From assembly GCA_024637115.1 (NCBI GenBank), contig JAGXFU010000013.1:62001-126000 (forward strand): a stretch of 64,000 nucleotides of DNA, written 5' to 3'. Positions 52,667 to 61,453 of the stretch are shown one piece after another. Below the pieces are notes generated by a model. It did no database searches and was not told where the DNA came from. It saw nothing but the letters and a program-made list of their open reading frames with translations. The DNA comes from Actinomycetes bacterium. GTDB taxonomy: Bacteria; Actinomycetota; Coriobacteriia; Anaerosomatales; JAGXFU01. Position 1 is the first letter of the stretch; every line of letters begins with the position of its first letter. The position numbers were made by a program, and so were the translations under genes.

Positions 52667-53113
52667 CTAGTCTATGACCGTCTGCCCGCTCGCAATGAAC
52701 AATGCGATCCACACGCCCATGACAGCGAGCGTGATCGCGCCACCGATGGCCCAGTAGCGTTGGTGGCGCATGTAGCGCTCAACAGCCTCGTGATCCCGGG
52801 TCCGATGCCACCAGATCCTGTTTGCCGTGCGTGCATAGCCCGCCTGCAGCACGAGCGTGACGCCCGCCATGGCCCATCCGAGCCACACGGTCTGCATGCC
52901 GAGCTCGTAGGAGCCTCGAATCATGTTGTCCACGAACGCCCACGCTGGCAAGAAGAACACCCCGGCCCACTGGCCGTACGCCACTCCCCACACGGGCGGT
53001 ACAAGAAAAGCTGCCCAGTTGAAACCAGGGAGGTCGCTGGGAAGCTCTGGCGAGACCGTGGCGCGTGCGGAATCTCGGTGGTCGTCTCCAGGCAGGGGGG
53101 TCGAAGCAGACAT
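52667..53113 (-). CDS. Small membrane protein (DUF2628-like)
   Basis: ATG 53113, directly after the DUF554 stop, gives 148 residues. After a polar N-terminus (35 residues) come the motif FNWAAFLVPPVWGVAYGQW and three to four hydrophobic helices. This pattern (NWAAFLxPxxWxxYx) is common in DUF2628-type proteins of unknown function. It is the last gene of the NYN-DUF554 run and converges with nth. Confidence 0.7.
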   Translation of the reverse strand: MSASTPLPGDDHRDSARATVSPELPSDLPGFNWAAFLVPPVWGVAYGQWAGVFFLPAWAFVDNMIRGSYELGMQTVWLGWAMAGVTLVLQAGYARTANRIWWHRTRDHEAVERYMRHQRYWAIGGAITLAVMGVWIALFIASGQTVID

Positions 53114-53114
53114 G

Positions 53115-53870
53115 CTACGCGAACAATCCGGCGAGAATGGCCGCAACGAACACTCCCGGCAGCATATTGCCCACCGGAAGTCTCTTGACGCCTGTCAGGT
53201 CGAGTCCGATGCAGAGGATGAGCGCACCTCCCGTGGCTTCGATCGCTGCAATGACTGCGGGAGTCATGAAGGGCTCGACAAACGAGGCTCCCAGGGCGAT
53301 CCCACCCTGGAGTATGGCGATAGGGATAACAGACAGTCCCACGCCCACACCTAAAGCCGCAGCGAGCGGAATGGATGCGACGCCGTCGAGCAGCGCCTTG
53401 AGGCTGAGCAGAGAGGGATCGCCAAGACCGTCCTGAATCGAGCCCAGCACGGTCATCGCGCCGGTGCAATACAGGAGAGAAGCGGTCACGAATCCCTCAA
53501 CAAGCGTGTGGCCCTTCTCTCCAGGCTCTCGAACCTTGCCCGGAGCGAGTGCCGGCATCCTGCTCGCCAGTTGCTGAAGCCAGTGACCAAAGCGCTCGAG
53601 CCAGTACTCGATTCGCATCGCCTCGCCAAGCAGTGACCCGAGCACGAGACCGCCAACGAGCACGAGGCTCCCGTACGCACCGAGTTCCGACTCCCCGAGG
53701 TCACTCAGGCCACCCAGGGCGATCGCCGCGCCGATGATAATGACGGCCAACCCGATACTCGTGAACACGATCGAGCGGAACCGCTCGGAAATGAGTCGCC
53801 CGAACACCAGTCCCACCACGGTACCCGCGAGTACCGCGCCGATGTTGATGAGCACGCCTGTCCCTGGCAC
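53115..53870 (-). CDS. DUF554 membrane protein
   Basis: The 251-residue protein has about seven hydrophobic helices and DUF554 hallmarks: GVLINIGAVLAGTVVGLVFGR, EGFVTASLLYCTGAMTVLGSIQDGL and ALILCIGLDLTGVKRLPVGNMLPG. The GAMTVLGS element recalls transporters with re-entrant loops. The substrate is unknown. It lies 1 bp after the NYN gene. Confidence 0.88.
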   Translation of the reverse strand: MPGTGVLINIGAVLAGTVVGLVFGRLISERFRSIVFTSIGLAVIIIGAAIALGGLSDLGESELGAYGSLVLVGGLVLGSLLGEAMRIEYWLERFGHWLQQLASRMPALAPGKVREPGEKGHTLVEGFVTASLLYCTGAMTVLGSIQDGLGDPSLLSLKALLDGVASIPLAAALGVGVGLSVIPIAILQGGIALGASFVEPFMTPAVIAAIEATGGALILCIGLDLTGVKRLPVGNMLPGVFVAAILAGLFA

Positions 53871-53871
53871 G

Positions 53872-54363
53872 CTATTCCCCCTCGTTGTTCAACCAGAGCC
53901 CTTTGAGCTCCTCGGTTATCTTGTTCGCGCCCTTTGGCAGGCCCGCAGTGCTCGCAGGATACCGCTTCCCTCCTCTGCGCGCACGAGGTCGTGCACCTTC
54001 GTAGAGCGTCTCCCGAGGGAGGACATTCCACCCGTGGCTCGCATGCGTCTCAACCCGCGACGCAAGCTCGCGGTCCGAACTCACCAGACAGACCCGCTCT
54101 GTGGCATGCGCCGCACGTGAAGCCAGCACGTCATCGGCAGATCCTGCGCGCGCATACCGCACCTCCACCAGCCCGCCTGCCTCCGCCGATGTGCCCGTAC
54201 CACCGGCACCGTCAAAAACGATCACGACATGTCCGCTACCGAGGTGATCAGCGCCTCGTGTGCGAACCCGGGCGATCAGCGCATCACGCTGCGCTTCAAG
54301 TGAGAGATCACGGGTAGCCGGATCACCTTTGGTGATGTTGTATCCGTCGATCAGATAGAGCAC
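53872..54363 (-). CDS. NYN-domain (YacP-like) RNA-binding/nuclease protein
   Basis: The 163-residue protein starts MLYLIDGYNITKGDP, the typical NYN start, and contains IVFDGAGG, ADDVLASRA and LVSSDRELASRV, which supply the PIN-like acidic residues. A basic C-terminal tail (ARPRARRGGKRYP) may bind RNA. YacP-like proteins act in mRNA turnover. It is first of a three-gene run with DUF554 and a small membrane protein. Confidence 0.87.
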   Translation of the reverse strand: MLYLIDGYNITKGDPATRDLSLEAQRDALIARVRTRGADHLGSGHVVIVFDGAGGTGTSAEAGGLVEVRYARAGSADDVLASRAAHATERVCLVSSDRELASRVETHASHGWNVLPRETLYEGARPRARRGGKRYPASTAGLPKGANKITEELKGLWLNNEGE

Positions 54364-54383
54364 GGGAGGATCAGTCCTGACGG

Positions 54384-54668
54384 TCAGGCGCCGGTAGAAT
54401 CAGATGCAGTCTCGCCATAGAGATCAGGCAGAAGCGAGTCAAGCGGATTGTCTGCGGCTGCACCTGATTCGAGCCGCGACTTGACGCTGAGCAACCACGA
54501 CGCGATGCCGGCCCCGCCCTCGAGCAGCGCGAAATACTGAATCGCGCATCCCGTTCGGGGACCCACGACGTCGATATGCTCAACGACGCGCCAATAGACG
54601 CATTCCTCGCTATCGCAGGGTACGGACTCACTGGTCGCTTGCTCGCGAAGACGGCAGGTCTCGTTCAT
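54384..54668 (-). CDS. Small cysteine-containing protein (CVYW family, copy 2)
   Basis: ATG 54668 gives 94 residues beginning MNETCRLREQA. The series VPCDSEECVYWRVV, CAIQYFALL and IASWLLSVKSRLE mirrors the protein at 22292-22525 in order and spacing, defining a small family with at least three shared cysteines. A polar C-terminal tail of about 25 residues is extra. No named domain is recognised. It lies 20 bp before the NYN gene on the same strand. Confidence 0.72.
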   Translation of the reverse strand: MNETCRLREQATSESVPCDSEECVYWRVVEHIDVVGPRTGCAIQYFALLEGGAGIASWLLSVKSRLESGAAADNPLDSLLPDLYGETASDSTGA

Positions 54669-54749
54669 CGTAGGTGTCCCCTCGCAGCTCAAACAGACAC
54701 CCGGATTGTACAACGCCACAGTGACACGTGTGCAGCCTTCGCTTATCTG

Positions 54750-55121
54750 CTAGGCACCGACCCGCCTGATCTCAGCAAGAAGCTGTTCAGTTGAGAAGGG
54801 CTTGGGCAGATAGCCGGCGGCACCGGCCGCAAGTGCAGCCTCTCGATCCGCCTCCCCACCAAGCGCAGTCACAAAGATGACGGGTATGTCGCGTGTCGCG
54901 TCGTTAGCCGTGAGGGTGCGACAGAACTGCATGCCATCAACACCAGGCATCATGAGATCGAGCAGGATGACCGAAGGTGTCTCATTCGCAAGTGCCTTCA
55001 TGCCATCAAACACCGAGTTGGCCTCGAGAACACGGAAACCCTCGGCTTGAAGCATCATGCCGATCATCTCCGTGATGTCGTGCTCGTCGTCGATGGTCAG
55101 AATGACCTGTGGTTCGGACAA
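54750..55121 (-). CDS. Single-domain response regulator receiver
   Basis: A TTG start at 55121 with GGGAGG upstream gives 123 residues. The acidic pair D11-D12, phospho-acceptor D55 in ILLDLMMPGVDG, the Thr in IFVTALGG and Lys in YLPKPF are present. There is no output domain. It sits near an Hpt gene and a hybrid kinase and may be a phosphate sink or shuttle for them. Confidence 0.88.
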   Translation of the reverse strand: MSEPQVILTIDDEHDITEMIGMMLQAEGFRVLEANSVFDGMKALANETPSVILLDLMMPGVDGMQFCRTLTANDATRDIPVIFVTALGGEADREAALAAGAAGYLPKPFSTEQLLAEIRRVGA

Positions 55122-55139
55122 CGCAATCCCTCCCTCACC

Positions 55140-55362
55140 TCATGCCGCGAATCACGCGGCTCACTCTCAGCAGAAGTACATCCTTGCGAACGGGCCTGCT
55201 CACATAGTCTGCCCCCCAAGCGAGAGAACACGGAGTTCGAGACCGTCCGTGGCCGGCATCATTACGTCAGACAATAGCAGGTTGAGCGTCGCTTCACGGA
55301 GGGCCTCGAATGCCTCCGCGCTCGCCAACGAGGATCTCACCGCCAGAATCCACCACAGTGCA
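55140..55362 (-). pseudogene. Decayed response-regulator receiver domain
   Basis: Two pieces of a receiver can be read in different frames. One gives SAEAFEALREATLNLLLSDVM then MPATDGLEL, the region around the phospho-Asp. The other gives GADYVSRPVRKDVLLLRVSRVIRGMR and a stop at 55140, the usual C-terminal end. About 45 residues between them and the N-terminal third are missing. A 17-bp-arm inverted repeat adjoins the broken 5' side, so insertion may have started the decay. Confidence 0.6.
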
Positions 55363-55432
55363 GACCGGCGTCTCGACCCCACCCTGGACAGGTGGCTGCC
55401 ACCCCTGACTTGGGAGGGTCGGGACGCCGGTC
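55363..55432. repeat. Large imperfect inverted repeat (possible mobile-element remnant)
   Basis: GACCGGCGTCTCGACCC (55363-55379) and GGGTCGGGACGCCGGTC (55416-55432) are complementary at 16 of 17 positions. The 36-nt interior contains a second small hairpin GGTGG-CTG-CCACC. No T-run follows, so a simple terminator is less likely. No other copy was noticed in this window. Confidence 0.55.
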
Positions 55433-55490
55433 GGCGCTGTGACTTGCCGCGCAGATGCCCCATTGAGATGCGGGGGGCGCTCATGACCGG

Positions 55491-55808
55491 CTACTCCTCA
55501 TCCTCATCAACGAACTCGATCTGCACCCCGTCGAGATACCCGGTCAGCGCTGCCACCGACTCGAGAACCGCAGCGCCGTCGCCGGCAACCGCAGCCACCT
55601 CGATCTCACCTCCGAACCGGGTGATCTCCTGGAATCCATAGCCGCCGCCGGATCCCTTCATGCTGTGTCCGAGAGACTGGACGGTGGCGAGGTCACCTAA
55701 TGCGATCGCTCCCTGAATGGCCTGGATATCTCCTCGGCGGCGCTCAAGGTAGCGTGGAATCAAGTCCTCGAGAGACCTGTCAACGTGGGCAACATATTGG
55801 CTAGACAT
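55491..55808 (-). CDS. Hpt phosphotransfer protein
   Basis: ATG 55808 overlaps the hybrid kinase stop by 8 bp and gives 105 residues. The phospho-His is H48 in QSLGHSMKGSGGGYGF, matching HxxKGSxxxxG. It completes a phosphorelay with the hybrid kinase, whose two receivers pass phosphate to it; the receiver protein downstream is a possible final acceptor. The acidic tail ends DEDEE. Confidence 0.85.
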   Translation of the reverse strand: MSSQYVAHVDRSLEDLIPRYLERRRGDIQAIQGAIALGDLATVQSLGHSMKGSGGGYGFQEITRFGGEIEVAAVAGDGAAVLESVAALTGYLDGVQIEFVDEDEE

Positions 55809-58800
55809 CGGAGACCACTCCTTCCGTGTGGGACTTGATGGCCGTGAGTAGTGTCTTCTTTTTGATGGGCTTGACCAGATGGTCATCACAACCGGCATCG
55901 ATACTCTTCTGGATCTCCTCATTGAGCGCATACGCCGTAAGCGCAACGATTCGCGAACGCGGACGATTGTGTTCCGCCTCCCACGTGCGCACGCGCCTGG
56001 TTGCCTCATACCCATCCATAACGGGCATCTGCATGTCCATGAGTACCAGGTCAAAGGGTTCAGCTGCGGAATCGATGGCTTTAAGCGCCTCGGCTCCATC
56101 GACCGCCTCGACGACGGTGTAGTTGGTCTTGGACAGGTAGTTCTGAATCAGGAAGCGGTTATCATCGCTGTCTTCAACAAGCAGAATGCGGGCGCCACTG
56201 GCCGGGTCAGGTGGAAGGTCCTGCGTCTGACGCTGCGAAATCCCCATGCCCGGAACTTGCCATGCATGAGATACGCAGGCGAGAAGCGCATCATGCAGCT
56301 CGGCACGACGTACCGGCTTCAGTAGATAGTCGATGAGTCCAAGTCTGCGTCCGGTCGCCGCGTCTCTACCTCGTGCGTCAGAGGACAGCATGACAACAGC
56401 CGTATTGCTCCCAAGGGCTCCGGCGCGCAGACGCTCCAGGAACTCAAAACCGTCCATGCCGGGCATTTGATGATCGAGTACGACTGCGTCGAAGGGGTTG
56501 CCCGAATGCGCAGCCTCCCAGAGCCGCAGCAGACCGCTCTCAGCATCCTCCGCCTCGACGGCCTCCACGCCCCAGCCCTGCACGAGCTCATGCACGATCA
56601 GACGATTCGTCTCATTGTCATCGACAACAAGGATCTTTCGACCCTTAAGATCAGTGTAGTTTTGGGCGATCGATCGTTGCACCGTACCCTCTGCCAGTTT
56701 GAATGGTGCCGTGAAGAAGAATGTGGTACCGGCTCCTGCTTCGCTCTCTACCCACATCCGACCGCCCATGAGCTCGACGATACGTCGGGAGATCGTGAGT
56801 CCGAGGCCCGTGCCACCATACTTGCGGGTCGTCGAGGAATCGGCCTGGGTGAAACTCTCGAATACCGAATCGAACTTGTCTTCGGGAATGCCTATGCCTG
56901 TATCCGCGACACTAAAGAGCAAGTCGCCAGCACTGGTGCGATCGGGATCTCGAGACACCGTGAGGAGCACCTGGCCCTTCTCAGTGAACTTCACCGCGTT
57001 GCCGAGGAGATTCATGATTACCTGGCGGAGACGCGCTGCATCGCCCACAACGCTCTGGGGCACGTCGGGAGTCATCCGATAGAGCAATTCAAGCCCCTTC
57101 TCAGCAGAGCGCAAGCCCATGATCGCACCCACGGTCTCCACTACTTCGCACAGGTCGAACGGCGCATCCTCGAGATCGAGGCGATCCGCTTCGATCTTTG
57201 AAAGATCAAGAACCGAGTTGATGAGATCAAGGAGTGATTCTCCAGCTCGCTGGAAGATCTCCACGTAGCGACCCTGCTGCGTGCTGAGCTCGGTGTCATG
57301 CAGCAGCTCGGCCATGCCGATGATCGCGTTCATCGGGGTTCTGATTTCGTGACTCATTGTCGCAAGGAACTCACTCTTGGCACGGTTCGCTGCTTCTGCG
57401 TGTATTTTGGCGCGATTAAGCTCCTCCTGGGCCGCTTTCTGCTCGGTCACATCCTCCTGAACGCCTACGAAATGGGTGATTGCGCCGCCGGTATCCCGGA
57501 TCGCCGAAATCGTCGCCTGGCCCCAGTAGGGGCTGTGATCTTTGCGCCAGTTCACGAACTCACCGCGCCATGTCTCGCCCGCTAGCAGCGTTTCCCACAA
57601 CTCCACGTATGTCTCATTGGAGGTCAACCCTGACTTCAGGATGCTCGGGTTCTGCCCAAGCGCTTCGCTCGCCTCATAGCCCGTGACTTCGGTGAACATG
57701 GGATTCACGTACTCTAGAAGTCCGTCTCTGCCGGTGATCATGACCGCAACCGAGCTCTGCTCGACGGCGCGTGAGACCATCCTCAGTTTGTCCTCGGTGC
57801 GCGTCCTGGCCTGCGCGTTGGCCACGATGTCGGCAACCATGCGCAGCAGGACCATATCTTCATCAGTCCACTGCTTGATGACCCGAATCGAGTCGAAGCC
57901 CAGGAAACCTACCGCGTGTCCGCCTACCATCATAGGTACGCACAGCAGCGACTTGATGCCGCCGCGTTCGAGCAAGCGCCGCTCCGTGACGTCTATGTCG
58001 CGCGCGGAATGGACATCGGGGAGATGTACGTTCTTGCCCGCCAGAACCCGGCGCGTGCTGGTGGGATAGTCAGAGATCCTGGTTCTCTGAAGCCCCGGCT
58101 TGTGGCGCGGAACTCCCGTCGCAGCCCACTCGAAGGTGTTGGTCATGAATTCGGCGCCTTCGAACGCAAAGACGTATGCCCGATCAACGCCAGCGAAGTT
58201 CCCGATCCGGATCAGGGCCTCGTTGATGAGATCACCAATAGACTCGTTAGAGGCGTTCACAAACGAGCGACTTATCTCAGTGACGATCTTGTTGAACTCT
58301 GATTGCTTCTGACGAAGACGTTCAGCCTCGTTTCGTATGCTGATATCCCGCACAAATAGCATGACAGCCTCGCGTCCGCGAAATGTGGTCGGAACTGACG
58401 TAGCCTCGACCTCGATCGTGCGCGATGTGGCGGTCCGATACACGCACTCTAGAGTCTGCGGTTCGGAATCACGCTCCGCTTCCGGCAGGCACCCACCGCG
58501 CGAATCGCCCACGACGAGGTCCTCGATGCGTAACGCACCAATGTCGGCTGGAGAGTACCCCAGGAGAGCCTCCGCGAACGGATTGCTGTCCACGATCGCA
58601 TGCGATTCAGCATCGATTACGAGGATCGCCTCAGGCGCATACTCGAAGATACGACGGAAGCGACTATCTGAGCGATGCACTGCCGCAGACACACTTCGCG
58701 TCATCTGGAGCACAACGTAGAAGCCGATCACAAGGGCGCTGACGGCCAGAGCCAAGGCAAGGCCAATGAGTCGGTACTGTGAGCGAGCCGCAGCTACCAC

Positions 58801-59997
58801 GTCCACGGGCATGTCGAGACCCAGCAACGCAACCCACTCGCCGGTGTCAGAGTCAACGATTGGCACGTAGGCGCTGTACCACGTCCCGCCGCGATGATCC
58901 AATGGTCCGCTCGTGAGCGCAGTGTAGCCGTCAAGCGCCTCAAGGAGAATCGGGCAGGCATCCTCAAATGCGGCGCCCGAACTCAGCGGGCGACCCTCAG
59001 CGGGAACACCATCTGCGACCACCACAGGGAGCCCGTCAGACTGTGTGAGGACGTACGCATACGTAATGTCACTGTTCGCCGCCACAACCGCGGACAGACT
59101 GTCCTGGATGCCGGTGTACTGGGCCGACCCCGTGTTGCCCGGGTGCTCGATAACGCTCTCAATCTCGCTGGCCCGCAGCCCCGACGCCACGGTCTCAGCC
59201 CGCAGACGCAACTCCTCGACAACGTGATCAACACCTCGCTGACCGACACCCTGCGTCAAGATGCCGCCCAGCGCCAGCGACCCGATAAGAATGGCGCCCA
59301 GCAACCATCTGACCGCACGCAGGGGTCGTGTCTTTGCTTCGTCTGTCGCAACCTGCGACGTGCGCAGCGCGTAGCCTCCAACGTGGAGCATGGCCACGAA
59401 CACAGCAAGTACCCGGGCAATGAGTAGCCATGCCGCAAGCTCACCACTGCCGGAACGGAACGCAATGACTCCAGCCGGATACAGCACGGCCAGAATCATG
59501 ATCGATACTGAGGCTCCACGCATGCGTTGCACGAGCTTGCCCGCAGAGTCGGTAACGAACGCAAGTGGGTGAGCGAGCGCAATAAGCCCGGCACCTGCCA
59601 CGATCGCCGCCGCATCGACGGCATATCCGGCAATGCCGGCGAACCCGATTACAGCGACTCCGGCGGCAATGAACATCGCCCTGTCATGCACGTCTTCAGT
59701 TCTGTGCTGCATGAATCCACGCCCTGAGGCGGCGAAAGAGAGCGAGCCTACGAAGGCGCCAACAAGCGCGATTGCCCAGAGGCCGTCGAACCAGGGAATG
59801 TACACGCCCGCATACATCAGGACCTCGGGAATCTGAGCCAGCGCCAATGCAACGAAAGCTGCGCTCGCCCAGCCCCATGCGCGGTCGCGCACGCCTGACT
59901 GGCGAAGCGAAAGCGCATGAATAGAGAGAACTAAGAGGGCGATGAGGTTCAAAAAGACCGTGAAGTCCGCAAACGCCAGTGGCAGCAGCTGGCTCAT
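55801..59997 (-). CDS. Hybrid histidine kinase with 7TM, extracytoplasmic sensor, PAS/GAF, two receivers
   Basis: ATG 59997 follows GGGGAG and gives 1398 residues. Order: about seven N-terminal membrane helices (1-245), an extracytoplasmic Cache-like sensor (about 255-420) and a further helix, PAS, GAF, PAS, HisKA (FLATMSHEIRTPMNAIIGM), HATPase (MNLLGNAVKFTEKG, DTGIGIPEDK, GTGLGLTI) and two receivers (VVLDHQMPGMDG and VLMDMQMPVMDG). It overlaps the Hpt gene. The combination points to integration of an external ligand with an internal signal. The output regulator is not in the window unless it is the single receiver. Confidence 0.92.
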   Translation of the reverse strand: MSQLLPLAFADFTVFLNLIALLVLSIHALSLRQSGVRDRAWGWASAAFVALALAQIPEVLMYAGVYIPWFDGLWAIALVGAFVGSLSFAASGRGFMQHRTEDVHDRAMFIAAGVAVIGFAGIAGYAVDAAAIVAGAGLIALAHPLAFVTDSAGKLVQRMRGASVSIMILAVLYPAGVIAFRSGSGELAAWLLIARVLAVFVAMLHVGGYALRTSQVATDEAKTRPLRAVRWLLGAILIGSLALGGILTQGVGQRGVDHVVEELRLRAETVASGLRASEIESVIEHPGNTGSAQYTGIQDSLSAVVAANSDITYAYVLTQSDGLPVVVADGVPAEGRPLSSGAAFEDACPILLEALDGYTALTSGPLDHRGGTWYSAYVPIVDSDTGEWVALLGLDMPVDVVAAARSQYRLIGLALALAVSALVIGFYVVLQMTRSVSAAVHRSDSRFRRIFEYAPEAILVIDAESHAIVDSNPFAEALLGYSPADIGALRIEDLVVGDSRGGCLPEAERDSEPQTLECVYRTATSRTIEVEATSVPTTFRGREAVMLFVRDISIRNEAERLRQKQSEFNKIVTEISRSFVNASNESIGDLINEALIRIGNFAGVDRAYVFAFEGAEFMTNTFEWAATGVPRHKPGLQRTRISDYPTSTRRVLAGKNVHLPDVHSARDIDVTERRLLERGGIKSLLCVPMMVGGHAVGFLGFDSIRVIKQWTDEDMVLLRMVADIVANAQARTRTEDKLRMVSRAVEQSSVAVMITGRDGLLEYVNPMFTEVTGYEASEALGQNPSILKSGLTSNETYVELWETLLAGETWRGEFVNWRKDHSPYWGQATISAIRDTGGAITHFVGVQEDVTEQKAAQEELNRAKIHAEAANRAKSEFLATMSHEIRTPMNAIIGMAELLHDTELSTQQGRYVEIFQRAGESLLDLINSVLDLSKIEADRLDLEDAPFDLCEVVETVGAIMGLRSAEKGLELLYRMTPDVPQSVVGDAARLRQVIMNLLGNAVKFTEKGQVLLTVSRDPDRTSAGDLLFSVADTGIGIPEDKFDSVFESFTQADSSTTRKYGGTGLGLTISRRIVELMGGRMWVESEAGAGTTFFFTAPFKLAEGTVQRSIAQNYTDLKGRKILVVDDNETNRLIVHELVQGWGVEAVEAEDAESGLLRLWEAAHSGNPFDAVVLDHQMPGMDGFEFLERLRAGALGSNTAVVMLSSDARGRDAATGRRLGLIDYLLKPVRRAELHDALLACVSHAWQVPGMGISQRQTQDLPPDPASGARILLVEDSDDNRFLIQNYLSKTNYTVVEAVDGAEALKAIDSAAEPFDLVLMDMQMPVMDGYEATRRVRTWEAEHNRPRSRIVALTAYALNEEIQKSIDAGCDDHLVKPIKKKTLLTAIKSHTEGVVSDV

Positions 59998-60160
59998 GGT
60001 GATCGCTCCCCGCATTGATAATCGTTGTCGTCTGGGAATCAACTCCGAGACGGATAGCCCATGCTGGTCGTGCAATTTTCCTTTCGTACTACATATATCG
60101 CCGTTTATCACCCAATACTTGCCACTCTTCCCGACGAACGGTCATTCAAGGGAGACAGAT

Positions 60161-61423
60161 ATGCACAGAACGAACGTATCGCGGAAAATCTTCTTGGTCT
60201 TGGCGATCACGATCGGGATAGTGATTTCCGGATGTACGGCTCGGGATCCAGTCATTGTGGACCAGGTGGCTCCCTCGACTGACTCGGAGGCAACAGCCAA
60301 CGCCGGGAGCCCTGCACGCCTCGCGGATATCCAAATCGAACTCCAAAAAGTTGCAGAGGGATTCGATCAACCGCTGTACGTGACTGGTGCCGGCGACGGC
60401 AGCGGGCGGCTATTCATTGTCGAGAAGACCGGCCGAATATGGATCCTGCGAGATGGGGAGAGATCATCGGAGCCATGGCTCGATATCTCCGATCTTGTGA
60501 GCACTGAAAGTGAGCGGGGTCTCCTGGGCATCGCGTTCGCCCCTGAGTATGGGCAGAATGGCACGTTCTACATCAACTACACCGACTCGAGCGGAACGAC
60601 GCAACTCGCACGTCTCCGCACAACGCCAACGGTGAACCGCGTGGTCAAAGATGGACTGATGGAGCCCCTCCTCTCGATCGAGCAGCCGTATTCGAACCAT
60701 AATGGCGGGATGCTCGCCTTCGGTCCCGATGGCTATCTGTATGTCGGCACCGGCGACGGCGGTTCAGGCGGCGACCCCCATGGGAACGGTCAGCGTACCG
60801 ATACTCTCCTGGGAAAGCTGCTACGCATCGACCCTGAGTCTGAGCCCACCTCCAGCCCGGACAAGGCTGACTCTCGCTACCGGATTCCCGATGACAACCC
60901 GTTTGCCCAGGGCACTGCGGGATATCCGGAGATCTGGGCCACCGGACTACGCAATCCATGGCGGTTCAGTTTTGACCGCACCACTGGTGACCTCTGGATC
61001 GGCGACGTAGGCCAGAACACCTGGGAGGAGATAGACTTCGCGAGCGCTCAAGGGGGTCTCGAACCGGGTCTCAACTTTGGGTGGTCCGAGCTCGAGGCCA
61101 CCCACCCCTATCCGCCCGATGCCGACCCACCTAACACCCGCTCACTCACAGCTCCCGTTATCGAGTATGACCATTCAGCTGGTAGCTCCGTGACCGGCGG
61201 CTACGTATACCGCGGCTCACAGCAACCCGAGCTAAGCGGCATCTACTTCTACGGTGACTTCGGCTCTGGACGTATCTGGGGAGCACACAACGAAGAGGGC
61301 ACGCTTGAGAATCGTGAACTACTGCAAAGCGGAGTGCAGGTCGTCTCATTCGGAGAGGATGATGAGGGTGAGCTCTACGTTGTCGACTTCAACGGTGCCC
61401 TCTACAGACTGGTAGCCAAATAG
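60161..61423 (+). CDS. PQQ-dependent sugar dehydrogenase-like lipoprotein
   Basis: ATG 60161 with AGGGAG upstream gives 420 residues. The lipobox VISGC puts the anchor at C25. The body is the soluble glucose dehydrogenase / HHIP beta-propeller: GFDQPLYVTGAGDGSGRLFIVEKTG, SERGLLGIAFAPEY, NHNGGMLAFGPDGYLYVGTGDGG, GLRNPWRFSFD, and FYGDFGSGRIWG. It would oxidise an aldose at the outer face and pass electrons on, possibly to the cytochromes. Whether PQQ is made is unknown. Confidence 0.87.
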   Translation: MHRTNVSRKIFLVLAITIGIVISGCTARDPVIVDQVAPSTDSEATANAGSPARLADIQIELQKVAEGFDQPLYVTGAGDGSGRLFIVEKTGRIWILRDGERSSEPWLDISDLVSTESERGLLGIAFAPEYGQNGTFYINYTDSSGTTQLARLRTTPTVNRVVKDGLMEPLLSIEQPYSNHNGGMLAFGPDGYLYVGTGDGGSGGDPHGNGQRTDTLLGKLLRIDPESEPTSSPDKADSRYRIPDDNPFAQGTAGYPEIWATGLRNPWRFSFDRTTGDLWIGDVGQNTWEEIDFASAQGGLEPGLNFGWSELEATHPYPPDADPPNTRSLTAPVIEYDHSAGSSVTGGYVYRGSQQPELSGIYFYGDFGSGRIWGAHNEEGTLENRELLQSGVQVVSFGEDDEGELYVVDFNGALYRLVAK

Positions 61424-61453
61424 CGCGTGCTAACCCACGAGCCATAGGCGACC

